Positions 6,372 through 14,478 are shown, numbered from the stretch's first letter. The stretch is 16,707 nt of DNA from Pseudomonadota bacterium (GCA_021847385.1 JAJZTV010000019.1:1-16707), one strand, 5' to 3'. Numbers and translations: made by a program. The notes: generated by a model not told the origin, from the letters alone.

Positions 6372-7124
6372 TCAATCGACGATGCGATTCAAATATTCGG
6401 GGTCGAAGCCATCTTCCGGCCCTTTGGCCTCTTCGACCTTGCAGCCCAGGCGCCGGAGCTCGGCCACGATCCAGTCCAGACGCTTATCGGTACCGGCACT
6501 GTGGTCGATCAGGCCGTGGATAGCCTTGACCATCGGGTCGTTCATATCGTCGCTGATCGCATAGGCGGAGAAGCCCAGGCGCTCCGCCTGTTCACTGCGC
6601 ACCTTGTCGCGCTGGGTATCGACGATGCGGGCCGGAATGCCGATCGCCGTCGCCCCAGCCGGGACATCCTTCACCACCACCGCGTTCGAACCGACCTTGG
6701 CGCCCGCGCCCAAGGTGATCGGCCCCAGAATCTTGGCGCCGGCACCGACGATCACGCCGGGCTCCAGGGTCGGATGGCGCTTGCCCTTCTGCCACGAAGT
6801 GCCACCCAGGGTGACGCCGTGATACAGGGTGCAGTCGTCGCCGATCTCGGCCGTCTCGCCGATCACCACGCCCATGCCGTGGTCGATGAACACCCGGCAA
6901 CCGATGCGCGCGCCCGGATGGATCTCGACCCCGGTCAGCCAGCGCGCCAGCATCGCGGACAGCCGCGCCAGCCACTTCAAGCGCCAGCCCCACAGGGCAT
7001 GGTTGAAGCGGTGCAGCAGGATCGCGTGCACGCCGGGATAAGTGGTCAGCACCTCGAAGAAGGTGCGCGCCGCCGGATCCCGCTCGAACACGACGCCGAT
7101 GTCTTCGCGCAAACGCCGGAACAT
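6372..7124 (-). CDS. cysE: Serine O-acetyltransferase
   Basis: This 250-residue enzyme acetylates L-serine with acetyl-CoA, the committing step of cysteine synthesis. It is cytosolic and oligomeric. An N-terminal helical region (MFRRLREDIGVVFERDPAARTFFEVLTTYPGVHA) is followed by a left-handed hexapeptide beta-helix with the catalytic DHG at 81-83 and YHGVTLGGTSW at 101-111. It is the short, EpsC-like form. The ATG at 7124 was chosen because it opens the family sequence and lies about 34 bases past the predicted transcription start. A longer frame from 7214 would begin upstream of that promoter. The protein ends in Val-Asp rather than the terminal Ile used by E. coli CysE to bind CysK. It lies just upstream of iscR on the same strand and supplies cysteine, the IscS substrate. 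Confidence 0.95.
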   Translation of the reverse strand: MFRRLREDIGVVFERDPAARTFFEVLTTYPGVHAILLHRFNHALWGWRLKWLARLSAMLARWLTGVEIHPGARIGCRVFIDHGMGVVIGETAEIGDDCTLYHGVTLGGTSWQKGKRHPTLEPGVIVGAGAKILGPITLGAGAKVGSNAVVVKDVPAGATAIGIPARIVDTQRDKVRSEQAERLGFSAYAISDDMNDPMVKAIHGLIDHSAGTDKRLDWIVAELRRLGCKVEEAKGPEDGFDPEYLNRIVD

Positions 7125-7164
7125 GTGAATAAAACGATGCGATGATCTCAAATTCGGGTCGCGT

Positions 7165-7197
7165 ATTATGCAATTCCCGACTAAACAGGTCAATTTT
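7165..7197 (-). promoter_or_regulatory. cysE promoter with a candidate IscR type 1-like operator
   Basis: Between trmJ and cysE, TTGACC (7193-7188), a 17-base spacer and CATAAT (7170-7165) form a strong sigma70 promoter reading into cysE. The overlapping 25 bases from 7197 to 7173 contain both half-sites of the IscR type 1 pattern, TTGAC and TAGTCGGG, and agree with the consensus at 19 of 25 positions by my count. The -35 element falls at the same place inside the site as in the iscR promoter. IscR binding here is inference. Confidence 0.6.
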
Positions 7198-7226
7198 AGA
7201 CCCCGACCAAACACCCCGGCCGACGG

Positions 7227-7952
7227 CTAGCGGGGCCGCTTCTGGATGGCGCCCAGGATGCCGCGCAAGATCGCCACCTCTTCCTTCTCGACGCCGGCCC
7301 GGGCGAACAGCCGGCGCAGCCGCGGCATCAGCCGCTTCGGCGCGGCCGGGTCGAGGAAATCGATGGCGACCAAGGTCCGTTCCAGCTCCATATAGAAGCC
7401 CTCAAGCTCCTCGTGCCGGGCCGGCTCGAATTCGGGCAGCGGGATGGTCGCGTCCTCCTGGCTGCTGCGCAGCTCGTAGGCCAGCACCTGCACCGCCGAG
7501 GCCAGGTTGAGCGACATGTAGTCGGGGTTGGCCGGGATGTTGACTAGCCAGCGGCAGCGCATCAACTGCTCATTGGACAGGCCGAAGGTCTCCGAGCCGA
7601 AGACCAGGGCCACCGGCGCGGCCTGCGCCGCGCTCAATAACCGCGGCGCCGCCTGTCGCGGCGTATAGGCCGGGTGCGGCAGGTCGCGCCGGCGCGAGGT
7701 GCAGGCCGCCGCCAGCACGGTGTCGGCCAGCGCCGCCTCCAGGCTGGCGCAGACCACCGCGGCGTCGAGCACGTCGACCGCGCCCGAGGCCCGGGCCCGC
7801 GCCTCGTCGTCGATGGCGCACTTGGGGTTGACCAGGTACAGCCGGGACAGGCCCATAACCTTCATCGCCCGCGCCGCCGCCCCGATGTTGCCCGGATGGC
7901 TGGTCTCGACCAGTACGATGCGGAGATTGTCCAAAGTAGAAGCGGGATTCAC
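7227..7952 (-). CDS. trmJ: tRNA Cm32/Um32 2'-O-methyltransferase TrmJ
   Basis: TrmJ is a SPOUT-class methyltransferase that uses SAM to methylate the ribose at position 32 of several tRNAs. The N-terminus (LRIVLVETSHPGNIGAAARAMKVMGLSRLYLVNP) and the knotted C-terminal SAM site (ALVFGSETFGLSNEQL, then NPDYMSLNLASAVQVLAYEL) are diagnostic. A C-terminal helical extension follows, as in the E. coli protein of 246 residues. The GTG at 7952 gives 241 residues and is closest to the family start. A TTG at 7973 adding seven residues is the alternative, and neither has a strong ribosome binding site. It is divergent from suhB, the same pair found next to iscR in E. coli, and upstream of cysE, which has its own promoter. 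Confidence 0.92.
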   Translation of the reverse strand: MNPASTLDNLRIVLVETSHPGNIGAAARAMKVMGLSRLYLVNPKCAIDDEARARASGAVDVLDAAVVCASLEAALADTVLAAACTSRRRDLPHPAYTPRQAAPRLLSAAQAAPVALVFGSETFGLSNEQLMRCRWLVNIPANPDYMSLNLASAVQVLAYELRSSQEDATIPLPEFEPARHEELEGFYMELERTLVAIDFLDPAAPKRLMPRLRRLFARAGVEKEEVAILRGILGAIQKRPR

Positions 7953-7995
7953 GGTAAAATGCCGGCGATTCAATATGCTCTTTAATTAACTAGCC

Positions 7996-8796
7996 ATGCA
8001 TCCGATGCTCAACACGGCGGTCAAGGCCGCCCGGCGCGCCGCCACCATCATCAACCGGGCCTCCAACGACCTGGATCAACTCACCGTACGCGCCAAGCGC
8101 GAGAACGATTTCGTCAGCGAGGTCGATCACGCCGCCGAACAGGCGATCATCGACACCCTGCTGACGGCCTATCCGGGCCACGCGATTCTAGCAGAGGAGT
8201 CGGGCGTCACCGGCGCCTCGGAGTTCCAGTGGGTGATCGACCCGCTCGACGGCACCACCAACTTCCTGCATGGCTTCCCGCAGTATGCGATCTCGATCGC
8301 CATGCTGCACAACGGCGTGCCGACCCACGGCGTGGTCTACGATCCGGTGCGCAACGAACTGTTCACCGCCAGCCGCGGCACCGGCGCCTTCCTCAACGAC
8401 CGCCGTATCCGCGTGTCCAAACGGGTCAAGCTGAAAGAAGCGCTGATCGGCACCGGCTTCCCCTTCCGCGACTTCAGCCACCTCGACGCCTACGTCGCCA
8501 TGTTCCGCGACCTGGTGCAGAACACCGCCGGCCTGCGCCGGCCCGGCTCGGCCGCGCTCGACCTGGCCTGGACCGCCGCCGGCCGCACCGACGGCTTCTT
8601 TGAACTCGGCCTCAATCAATGGGACATCGCAGCCGGCTGCCTGCTGGTGGCCGAGGCCGGCGGCCTGGTGGGCGACCTGACCGGTGACGACGGCTATCTG
8701 AAGTCTGGCCACGTCGTCGCCGGCAACCCCAAGGTCTTCGCGCAATTGTTGCAGGCCATCGCGCCGCATCTGACCCCAGTACTTAGGGGCCACTAG
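7996..8796 (+). CDS. suhB: Inositol-phosphate phosphatase family protein SuhB
   Basis: This 266-residue member of the Mg-dependent inositol monophosphatase family is cytosolic. SuhB proteins hydrolyse inositol-1-phosphate and, in E. coli, also join rRNA transcription antitermination complexes. Metal-site motifs are visible: Glu67 in ILAEES, Asp82 and Asp85 in DPLDGTTNF, and Asp210 in NQWDIAAG. Length is normal (267 in E. coli). The ATG starts MHPMLNTAVKAARRAATII, which aligns with the family, though no Shine-Dalgarno sequence is apparent. It stands only about 22-43 bases from the divergent trmJ start, so the two promoters must be very compact or overlap the coding ends. Its stop codon lies at the junction of a tandem 9-base duplication (GGGCCACTA at 8787-8804). 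Confidence 0.93.
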   Translation: MHPMLNTAVKAARRAATIINRASNDLDQLTVRAKRENDFVSEVDHAAEQAIIDTLLTAYPGHAILAEESGVTGASEFQWVIDPLDGTTNFLHGFPQYAISIAMLHNGVPTHGVVYDPVRNELFTASRGTGAFLNDRRIRVSKRVKLKEALIGTGFPFRDFSHLDAYVAMFRDLVQNTAGLRRPGSAALDLAWTAAGRTDGFFELGLNQWDIAAGCLLVAEAGGLVGDLTGDDGYLKSGHVVAGNPKVFAQLLQAIAPHLTPVLRGH

Positions 8797-8888
8797 GGCC
8801 ACTACCTATCTGCTTTCCAAGCCCCGCCCACGGCCCTATAGTTTCCATATCCGCGCAATAAGAGCGCTATAAATCCACATCGCCCTAG

Positions 8889-8908
8889 GCGCATCAAAGG
8901 TGATGCGC
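8889..8908. repeat. Perfect inverted repeat ahead of the GGDEF regulator gene
   Basis: GCGCATCA and TGATGCGC form a perfect 8-base stem around a 4-base AAGG loop, 30 bases before the chosen start codon. No T run follows, so a terminator is unlikely. A TATAAA at 8868-8873 could be a -10 element just upstream, though I see no convincing -35. The repeat could be an operator or a 5' leader hairpin. Nothing else stands out in the 8797-8938 gap. Confidence 0.5.
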
Positions 8909-8938
8909 GCTTCAATGGGGCGTGGCAGACGGGGAAAG

Positions 8939-11014
8939 ATGGCTACGCTAAGGCACATATTGGCGGTCGAGGACGACCCGGACATCCAGAAAGTCATCAA
9001 GCTGGCGCTCGATACGGTGGGCGGCTTTAGTACGACCCTGGCCAGCTCCGGCCAAGAGGCGCTCGCCGCCTTGGATCACTGCCAGCCAGACCTGATCCTG
9101 CTCGATGTCATGATGCCGGGCATGGATGGCCCGACCACACTGAGCCGCATCCGCGAACGCACCGAATACCGCGACACGCCAGCCATCTTTCTCACCGCCA
9201 AGGCACAAACGCACGAAATTCAGCATCTTCTCGCACTCGGCGCGATCGCGGTGATCGCCAAACCCTTCGACCCGATGAAGCTGGCCGAAGAAGTGCGTAG
9301 CCACTGGAATCAAGCCGTCAACACCGTTAGCCAACCTGCACCGGAACAACACCCCGAACTCTCGCTGGAAGCCTCGATCGAGGCCTTGCGCCAGGAATTC
9401 ATCGCCGAGATACCGCAGCGCCTGACGGATATCGATACGCTGTGGCAGCGCATCAAGGCCGGCCAAGCCAAGCTCACGGACCTACAAGAACTCGTGCGGC
9501 TCGTGCATAGCCTCAGCGGCACCAGCCGCACCTATGGGCTCGCCTCCCTCGGGCTGCACGCAAGAAAAATTGAAAAGGCACTGCAAACCTACGGCGAGGC
9601 TGGACAGCTGCCCACCGCCCAAAGCCACAGCCAATTCGATGCCGATTTCTCGACGCTCCGCAAACTGGCCGATCAACCCGCCGAATCGGCCAGACCCGTC
9701 GATGCCGAGGCACCGACCTTGCCGCTGCAAAGCAAGGCCCTGGTCTATCTGCTTGAGGACGACCCGGCGCAGGCCGCCTTTCTGGCCACGCAGCTCGGCC
9801 ACTTCGGCTACCGGGTCAAGCACTTCCAGGAGGCTGAGCCCCTGCTTGCCCAGATCGATGCCGATGCGCCGAACGCCATGGTGCTCGACATCATGCTCAA
9901 GGAAGGGCCGATGGCCGGTATCGACATGACGCGCCGACTCTCGCCCAGCCGGCACAAAAACACCCCGATCATCTTTACTTCAGCACGCGACGACATCACC
10001 GCCCGGCTGGAAGCGGTGCGTGCCGGCTGCTATGCCTACCTGCACAAACCCATCGACATCGGCAAGCTGGTCGACAGCTTGGATCGCTCGCTCAGACAGC
10101 CGGCTCCCACCCCCTATCGAATCATGATCGTGGAAGACCAGCTCTCGGTGGCGCAGCACATCGAGACGATCCTGCACCAGGCCGGCATGGAGGCCATGAT
10201 CGTCACTCAGCCGCTCGACGTATTGAACTCGATCGACAGCTACAACCCCGATCTGATCCTGATGGACATCTATATGCCGGACTGCACCGGCGACGAGCTG
10301 GCCCGGCTCATCCGCCAGCACGGCAGTTACGACAGCCTGCCCATCGTGTTCCTGTCGTCCGAACAAAACCTGGACATCCAGCTCAGCGCGATGCGTACCG
10401 GCGCCGACGACTTCCTGACCAAGCCGATCAACCCGCTCCATCTCGTGCAATCGGTGAGAATGCGGGCCGAACGCGCGCGCCTGCTCAACTCGCTGATGGT
10501 GCGCGACAGCATGACCGGCCTGCTCAACCACGCCCGGTCCAAGGAAGCGCTGGCGACCGAGATCGCGCGCGCCCAGCGCAACAACACGCCGCTCTCCGTC
10601 GCGATGATCGACATCGACAAATTCAAGCTGGTCAACGACGAACACGGCCACCTGGTCGGCGATCGCGTGATCAAGGGCCTTGCCCGCCTGATCCAAGAAC
10701 GCCTGCGCAGCACCGATTTGGGCGGGCGCTACGGTGGCGAGGAATTCATCATGATCCTGCCCGATTGCCCGCCCACGCAAGCGGCCGGCATCCTGAACGA
10801 CCTGCGCATCCGCTTCGGCCAGATTCGCCACGCCAGCGAAGACAACAACGGCGAGTTCAGCGTGACCTTCAGCGCCGGCATCGCCAGTTACCCGATATGC
10901 GGCAGCGTGGAATCGCTCATATCCACCGCCGATGCCGCGCTCTACGAAGCCAAGAAGCGCGGCCGCAACTGCGTCATCATGGCCACCGGCGAAATTCGCC
11001 CGCCCCCGCACTGA
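8939..11014 (+). CDS. REC-HPt-REC-REC-GGDEF response regulator / diguanylate cyclase
   Basis: This soluble 691-residue signalling protein has no membrane segment. In order it shows REC1 (about 5-122; acidic EDD at 11-13, Asp56 in LLDVMMP, Lys108); an HPt-like helical region (about 145-245; His190 in VHSLSGTSRTYG); REC2 (about 267-385; EDD at 273-275, Asp317, Lys370); REC3 (about 392-510; ED at 399-400, Asp443 in LMDIYMP, Lys495); and a GGDEF domain (about 520-685) with an intact GGEEF active site at 599-603. An RSTD inhibitory I-site sits at 590-593. All phosphoacceptors look intact, so phosphorelay-controlled c-di-GMP synthesis is predicted. The ATG at 8939 follows GGGGAAAG and opens directly into REC1. 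Upstream in-frame GTG/ATG codons fall in or near a hairpin. No cognate kinase is adjacent. Confidence 0.9.
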   Translation: MATLRHILAVEDDPDIQKVIKLALDTVGGFSTTLASSGQEALAALDHCQPDLILLDVMMPGMDGPTTLSRIRERTEYRDTPAIFLTAKAQTHEIQHLLALGAIAVIAKPFDPMKLAEEVRSHWNQAVNTVSQPAPEQHPELSLEASIEALRQEFIAEIPQRLTDIDTLWQRIKAGQAKLTDLQELVRLVHSLSGTSRTYGLASLGLHARKIEKALQTYGEAGQLPTAQSHSQFDADFSTLRKLADQPAESARPVDAEAPTLPLQSKALVYLLEDDPAQAAFLATQLGHFGYRVKHFQEAEPLLAQIDADAPNAMVLDIMLKEGPMAGIDMTRRLSPSRHKNTPIIFTSARDDITARLEAVRAGCYAYLHKPIDIGKLVDSLDRSLRQPAPTPYRIMIVEDQLSVAQHIETILHQAGMEAMIVTQPLDVLNSIDSYNPDLILMDIYMPDCTGDELARLIRQHGSYDSLPIVFLSSEQNLDIQLSAMRTGADDFLTKPINPLHLVQSVRMRAERARLLNSLMVRDSMTGLLNHARSKEALATEIARAQRNNTPLSVAMIDIDKFKLVNDEHGHLVGDRVIKGLARLIQERLRSTDLGGRYGGEEFIMILPDCPPTQAAGILNDLRIRFGQIRHASEDNNGEFSVTFSAGIASYPICGSVESLISTADAALYEAKKRGRNCVIMATGEIRPPPH

Positions 11015-11067
11015 TCGCGCCGCCCTCCCGCAGCGCGGGCGAATTCGGGGATAATCGGCGTTCGCCC

Positions 11068-13638
11068 ATGAGTAAAAATCTCGACCCGCCCGTTCTCGCG
11101 CAACACACGCCGATGATGCAGCAATACCTGCGCATCAAGGCCGAGCATCCGCACACCTTGCTGTTCTACCGCATGGGCGATTTCTACGAGCTGTTCCACG
11201 ACGACGCCGAACGCGCGGCCCGCCTGCTCGACATCACCTTGACCACGCGCGGGCAATCGGCGGGCGAGCCGATCCGCATGGCCGGCGTGCCCTATCATGC
11301 CGCCGAGCAATACCTGGCCAAGCTGGTCAAACTGGGCGAATCGGTCGCCATCTGCGAACAGATCGGCGACCCGAAGACCTCGAAAGGCCCGGTCGAGCGC
11401 AAGGTGGTGCGCATCGTCACCCCCGGCACCCTGACCGACGACGCCTTGCTGGAACAGAAACACGACGCCACCGTGCTGGCCCTGGCGCCCGGTAAAAACC
11501 AACTCGGCCTGGCCTGGCTCGCCCTGTCCAGCGGCCGCTTCGCGGCCAAGACCATCGCCCCGGAACAGCTCGCGGCCGAGTTGGCGCGGCTGGCACCGAC
11601 CGAGTTGCTGCTGCCCGAAGACTTCAGCCATCCCGCCCTGGCCCATGGCCGAACCGCCCTGACCCGCCGGCCGGCTTGGCAGTTCGACACCGAACGCGGC
11701 CACCGCGTGCTGACCGAACACTTCGGCATGCGCGACCTCGGCGCCTTCGGCTGCGAGGACCAACCCTTGCTGCAAGCCGCCGCCGGCTTGCTGCTCGACT
11801 ACGCGCGGCAGACCCAACAAGCCGCCCTGCCCCACGTCACCGGGCGCGGCCTGGAGCAGAGTGACGCCTACGTCACCCTCGACGCCGCCGCCCGCCGCAC
11901 GCTGGAGTTGACCGAAACCCTGCGCGGCGAGACCGAGCCCACCCTGTTCTCCGAACTCGACCGCTGCGTCACCGGCATGGGCAGCCGCCTGCTCAAGACC
12001 TGGCTGCATCACCCGCTGCGCCAGCCGAGCCAACGCCGGCCCCGGCTCGCGGCGATTCGCGGCCTGCTCGAAACCCCCGCCGTCAGCACCCGCCTGCGCA
12101 CCACGCTCAAGGGCATGAGCGACCTCGAGCGCATCGCCGCCCGCATCGCCTTGAAGTCGGCCCGGCCGCGTGACCTGTCCGGCCTGCGTGACAGCCTGCG
12201 CCTGCTGCCCGGCCTGCGTGCCGATCTGGCCGAGGCCGGCGACTGCCTGGCGGAGCTGGCCACGCGGTTGCAGTTCCCCGATGCGCCGCTGGACGAACTG
12301 CTGCGCGCCATCCAGCCCGAGCCCTCGGTCGTATTGCGCGAGGGCGGCGTCATCGCCGACGGTTACTCCAGTGAACTGGATGAACTGCGCACTATCCAGA
12401 CCCACTGCGGCGACTTCCTGATCCAGATGGAGGCGCGCGAGCGCGAGCGCACCGGCATCGCCAATCTGCGCGTCGAGTACAACAAGGTCTCCGGTTTCTA
12501 TATCGAAGTCAGCCGCGCCCAGGCCGACAAGGTGCCGATCGACTACCACCGGCGGCAGACGCTGAAGAACGTCGAGCGCTACATCACGCCCGAGCTGAAA
12601 GCGTTCGAGGACAAGGCCCTGTCCGCCAGCGAACGCGCGCTGATGCTGGAGAAGCAGTTGTTCGAGACGCTGCTGGAAGAACTCATGCCGCACATCCCCG
12701 CGCTGCAGGCCACGGCCGCCGCGGTGGCCGAGCTTGACCTGCTCGCGGCCCAGGCCCTGGTCGCCGGCGAGCGGCGTTATGTCGAGCCGGTGTTTGCCGA
12801 CGACTGGGGCCTGCAGATTCGCGGCGGCCGCCACCCGGTGGTCGAGGCGCGCACCGACAGCTTCATCGCCAACGACCTCACGCTCGACCCCACGCGGCGC
12901 ATGCTCATCGTCACCGGCCCCAACATGGGCGGCAAGTCGACCTACATGCGGCAGACCGCGCTGATCGTGCTGATGGCCTGCTGCGGCCTCTATGTGCCGG
13001 CCGACAGCGCGACCATCGGCCCGGTCGACCAGATCTTCACCCGCATCGGCAGCTCGGACGACCTGGCCGGCGGCCGCTCGACCTTCATGGTGGAGATGAC
13101 CGAGACCGCGCAGATCCTGCACGGCGCCACCGAGACCAGCCTGGTCCTGCTCGACGAGATCGGCCGCGGCACCTCCACCTTCGACGGCATGGCCCTGGCC
13201 TGGGCCTGCGCCCGGCAACTGGCCGAGAAGACCCAGGCCTACACCCTGTTCGCCACCCACTACTTCGAGCTGACCCAACTGGCGCAGGACTACAAGACCA
13301 TCGCCAACGTCCACCTCGACGCAGTCGAGAGCGGCGGCGGCCTGGTCTTCCTGCACAGCGTCGAAGACGGCCCCGCCTCGCAAAGCTATGGCATCCAGGT
13401 CGCCAAGCTGGCCGGCGTGCCCAGCGCGGTCATCGCGGCGGCCAAGCGCAAGCTCACCCAACTGGAGACCCAGCAGGTGGTCGAGCACGGCCAGGGCGAC
13501 CTGTTCGCGCCCGCGCCGGCCGCCGAGACCGAGCCGCACCCGGCGCTGGAACAACTCGCCGCCATCGAACCGGACGAACTCACGCCCAAGGCCGCGCTCG
13601 AAGCGTTGTACGCCTTGAAGAAGATGCTGGAGGGCTGA
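11068..13638 (+). CDS. mutS: DNA mismatch repair protein MutS
   Basis: MutS is an 856-residue ATPase that recognises base mismatches and small loops and recruits MutL. The mismatch-contact motif Phe39-x-Glu41 lies in FYRMGDFYELF. The ATPase domain has Walker A GPNMGGKST (617-625), Walker B with Asp696-Glu697 in LLDEIGRGTSTFDG, and the FATHYFELT segment. Near the C-terminus QGDLF (809-813) fits a beta-clamp binding motif, and a final helical segment (PDELTPKAALEALYALKKM) resembles the tetramerisation element. Length is normal (853 in E. coli). The ATG at 11068 is chosen because HTPMMQQYL then falls as in the family. The stop overlaps the next start as TGATG, so the two small genes downstream are probably coupled to it. 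Confidence 0.97.
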   Translation: MSKNLDPPVLAQHTPMMQQYLRIKAEHPHTLLFYRMGDFYELFHDDAERAARLLDITLTTRGQSAGEPIRMAGVPYHAAEQYLAKLVKLGESVAICEQIGDPKTSKGPVERKVVRIVTPGTLTDDALLEQKHDATVLALAPGKNQLGLAWLALSSGRFAAKTIAPEQLAAELARLAPTELLLPEDFSHPALAHGRTALTRRPAWQFDTERGHRVLTEHFGMRDLGAFGCEDQPLLQAAAGLLLDYARQTQQAALPHVTGRGLEQSDAYVTLDAAARRTLELTETLRGETEPTLFSELDRCVTGMGSRLLKTWLHHPLRQPSQRRPRLAAIRGLLETPAVSTRLRTTLKGMSDLERIAARIALKSARPRDLSGLRDSLRLLPGLRADLAEAGDCLAELATRLQFPDAPLDELLRAIQPEPSVVLREGGVIADGYSSELDELRTIQTHCGDFLIQMEARERERTGIANLRVEYNKVSGFYIEVSRAQADKVPIDYHRRQTLKNVERYITPELKAFEDKALSASERALMLEKQLFETLLEELMPHIPALQATAAAVAELDLLAAQALVAGERRYVEPVFADDWGLQIRGGRHPVVEARTDSFIANDLTLDPTRRMLIVTGPNMGGKSTYMRQTALIVLMACCGLYVPADSATIGPVDQIFTRIGSSDDLAGGRSTFMVEMTETAQILHGATETSLVLLDEIGRGTSTFDGMALAWACARQLAEKTQAYTLFATHYFELTQLAQDYKTIANVHLDAVESGGGLVFLHSVEDGPASQSYGIQVAKLAGVPSAVIAAAKRKLTQLETQQVVEHGQGDLFAPAPAAETEPHPALEQLAAIEPDELTPKAALEALYALKKMLEG

Positions 13639-13922
13639 TGCAGACCCTGCACCTCGACGCCGATGAACTCGGGCTCGACTTCAACGCCTGCCACAAACTG
13701 GCGAACGTACTGGCCGGGCAACTGCTGGGCGAGGCCATGCTGCTCTCCTTCTACGACCGCGAGCGCAACCTCGAATCGCCCGCCGGCGTATCCGAATGCC
13801 ACAAGGACTGCGCCATCCCCGGCTGGCAGGAATATGCTGAAAGCCGCGGCGGCACGCTGATGGTGAACTTCGGCCGCGGCCGTTTCGTATTCTGTTTCAT
13901 GCCTTTGAGCGACACGCCATGA
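13638..13922 (+). CDS. AF1514-like (DUF5619) small protein
   Basis: This 94-residue protein is likely soluble. Its core reads MLLSFYDRERNLESP (34-48), then SECHKDC (52-58), PGWQEYAESRGGTLMVNFGRGRFVFCFMPL (61-90). That order of elements resembles the AF1514 family, known mainly from archaea and anaerobic or sulfur-metabolising bacteria and without an assigned function. This match is from memory of the pattern, not a search. Cys54 and Cys58 could be redox or metal residues but no fold-specific site can be named. The ATG overlaps the mutS stop by one base (TGATG), and the following gene starts within its own stop (ATGA), so translation of all three appears coupled. Confidence 0.6.
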   Translation: MQTLHLDADELGLDFNACHKLANVLAGQLLGEAMLLSFYDRERNLESPAGVSECHKDCAIPGWQEYAESRGGTLMVNFGRGRFVFCFMPLSDTP

Positions 13923-14347
13923 CCCTGGAAGACCTGCAAAAACTCGCCGACCAGCTCGACCGCCTGCCCGGCGGCAACCAGGCGGCCATCCCCGATTTCT
14001 TCGCCCGGTTTCTGGAAGACGGCCTCGCCCCTATCACCTCGGACTGGGACGTGGAAAACTGGCAATGCAAGGAAGGCGGCATCCTGGTGCTGCGGCTGGA
14101 CCCGGCCTATCACACCGCCCGCCTGTTCCAGGTGCACAGCGAAGAAGACGAAATCCAAATCGCCGCCCTGCCCATCCAGCTCATGGATGTCGCCCGCGAA
14201 CATGGCGCCTCGGCCATCGTGCTGGCGCTGCTGGCCATCGCCGCCGGCAACGTCAACGACGGCAAGCGCCTGAAGGTGGGCCTGCCCAAGATCGACGGCG
14301 CGGCCAAGGACCTGATGCTGATGACCGTGTGCCGGCTGTGCGGCTGA
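13919..14347 (+). CDS. Unrecognised protein coupled to the mutS unit
   Basis: I do not recognise this 142-residue protein. Its start shares ATGA with the stop of the AF1514-like gene, which supports it as a real gene, as does codon use like its neighbours. The N-terminal third is charged and helical. The middle carries a Trp/Asp-rich segment (SDWDVENW, 41-48) and a beta-rich LVLRLDPAYHTARLFQVHS. A hydrophobic Ala/Leu stretch (AIVLALLAIAAG, 99-110) is too short and isolated to call a membrane helix with confidence. The last residues contain a CRLC pair (Cys138, Cys141), which could bind metal or form a disulfide. It ends the mutS transcription unit ahead of a structured spacer and a likely terminator. 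Confidence 0.75.
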   Translation: MTLEDLQKLADQLDRLPGGNQAAIPDFFARFLEDGLAPITSDWDVENWQCKEGGILVLRLDPAYHTARLFQVHSEEDEIQIAALPIQLMDVAREHGASAIVLALLAIAAGNVNDGKRLKVGLPKIDGAAKDLMLMTVCRLCG

Positions 14348-14354
14348 GGCAATT

Positions 14355-14466
14355 GCGCTCTGCTTGTCAGCCTAGGCAAAGCGGCGTTAAATAAACCACA
14401 CAAAACCAGAGCGCACGACAGGCTCGATGCCACCGAGGCGGCATCGACCGACGCGCTGGCTCGGTC
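14355..14466. repeat. Cluster of inverted repeats in the gap after the mutS unit
   Basis: Within the noncoding 14348-14549 stretch, three separate perfect inverted repeats occur. GCGCTCTG (14355-14362) pairs with CAGAGCGC (14407-14414). TCGATGCC (14424-14431) pairs with GGCATCGA (14440-14447). GACCGA (14446-14451) pairs with TCGGTC (14461-14466). The second and third overlap by two bases, so they cannot both form fully. This could be a structured transcript, a small RNA, or a remnant of a mobile repeat. I cannot assign it to a known family. Confidence 0.45.
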
Positions 14467-14478
14467 AGCCGGGCGGTT

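Noticed and set aside
7125..7214. A longer cysE starting at 7214
   Set aside because: The extra residues do not resemble the family, and that start lies upstream of the strong promoter at 7165-7193.
8794..8838. TAGGGCC/GGCCCTA inverted pair after suhB as a terminator
   Set aside because: The loop is 31 bases, the stem is seven, and no T tract follows.
11027..11055. A short CCCGC/GCGGG hairpin and a GATAAT upstream of mutS as terminator and promoter
   Set aside because: The stem is only five bases with no T tract, and there is no -35 element at a proper distance from GATAAT, so neither call is supported.
10942..13554. A very long open frame on the minus strand opposite mutS
   Set aside because: The translation is low-complexity, rich in Gly, Gln, Ala and Arg, shows no motif, and mirrors a clear MutS. 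It is a product of high-GC third-position bias.
14355..14414. A possible integron attC-like site (GTTAAAT near 14386 flanked by inverted repeats)
   Set aside because: The matching RYYYAAC core is missing at a proper distance, and no integrase or cassette layout is present.
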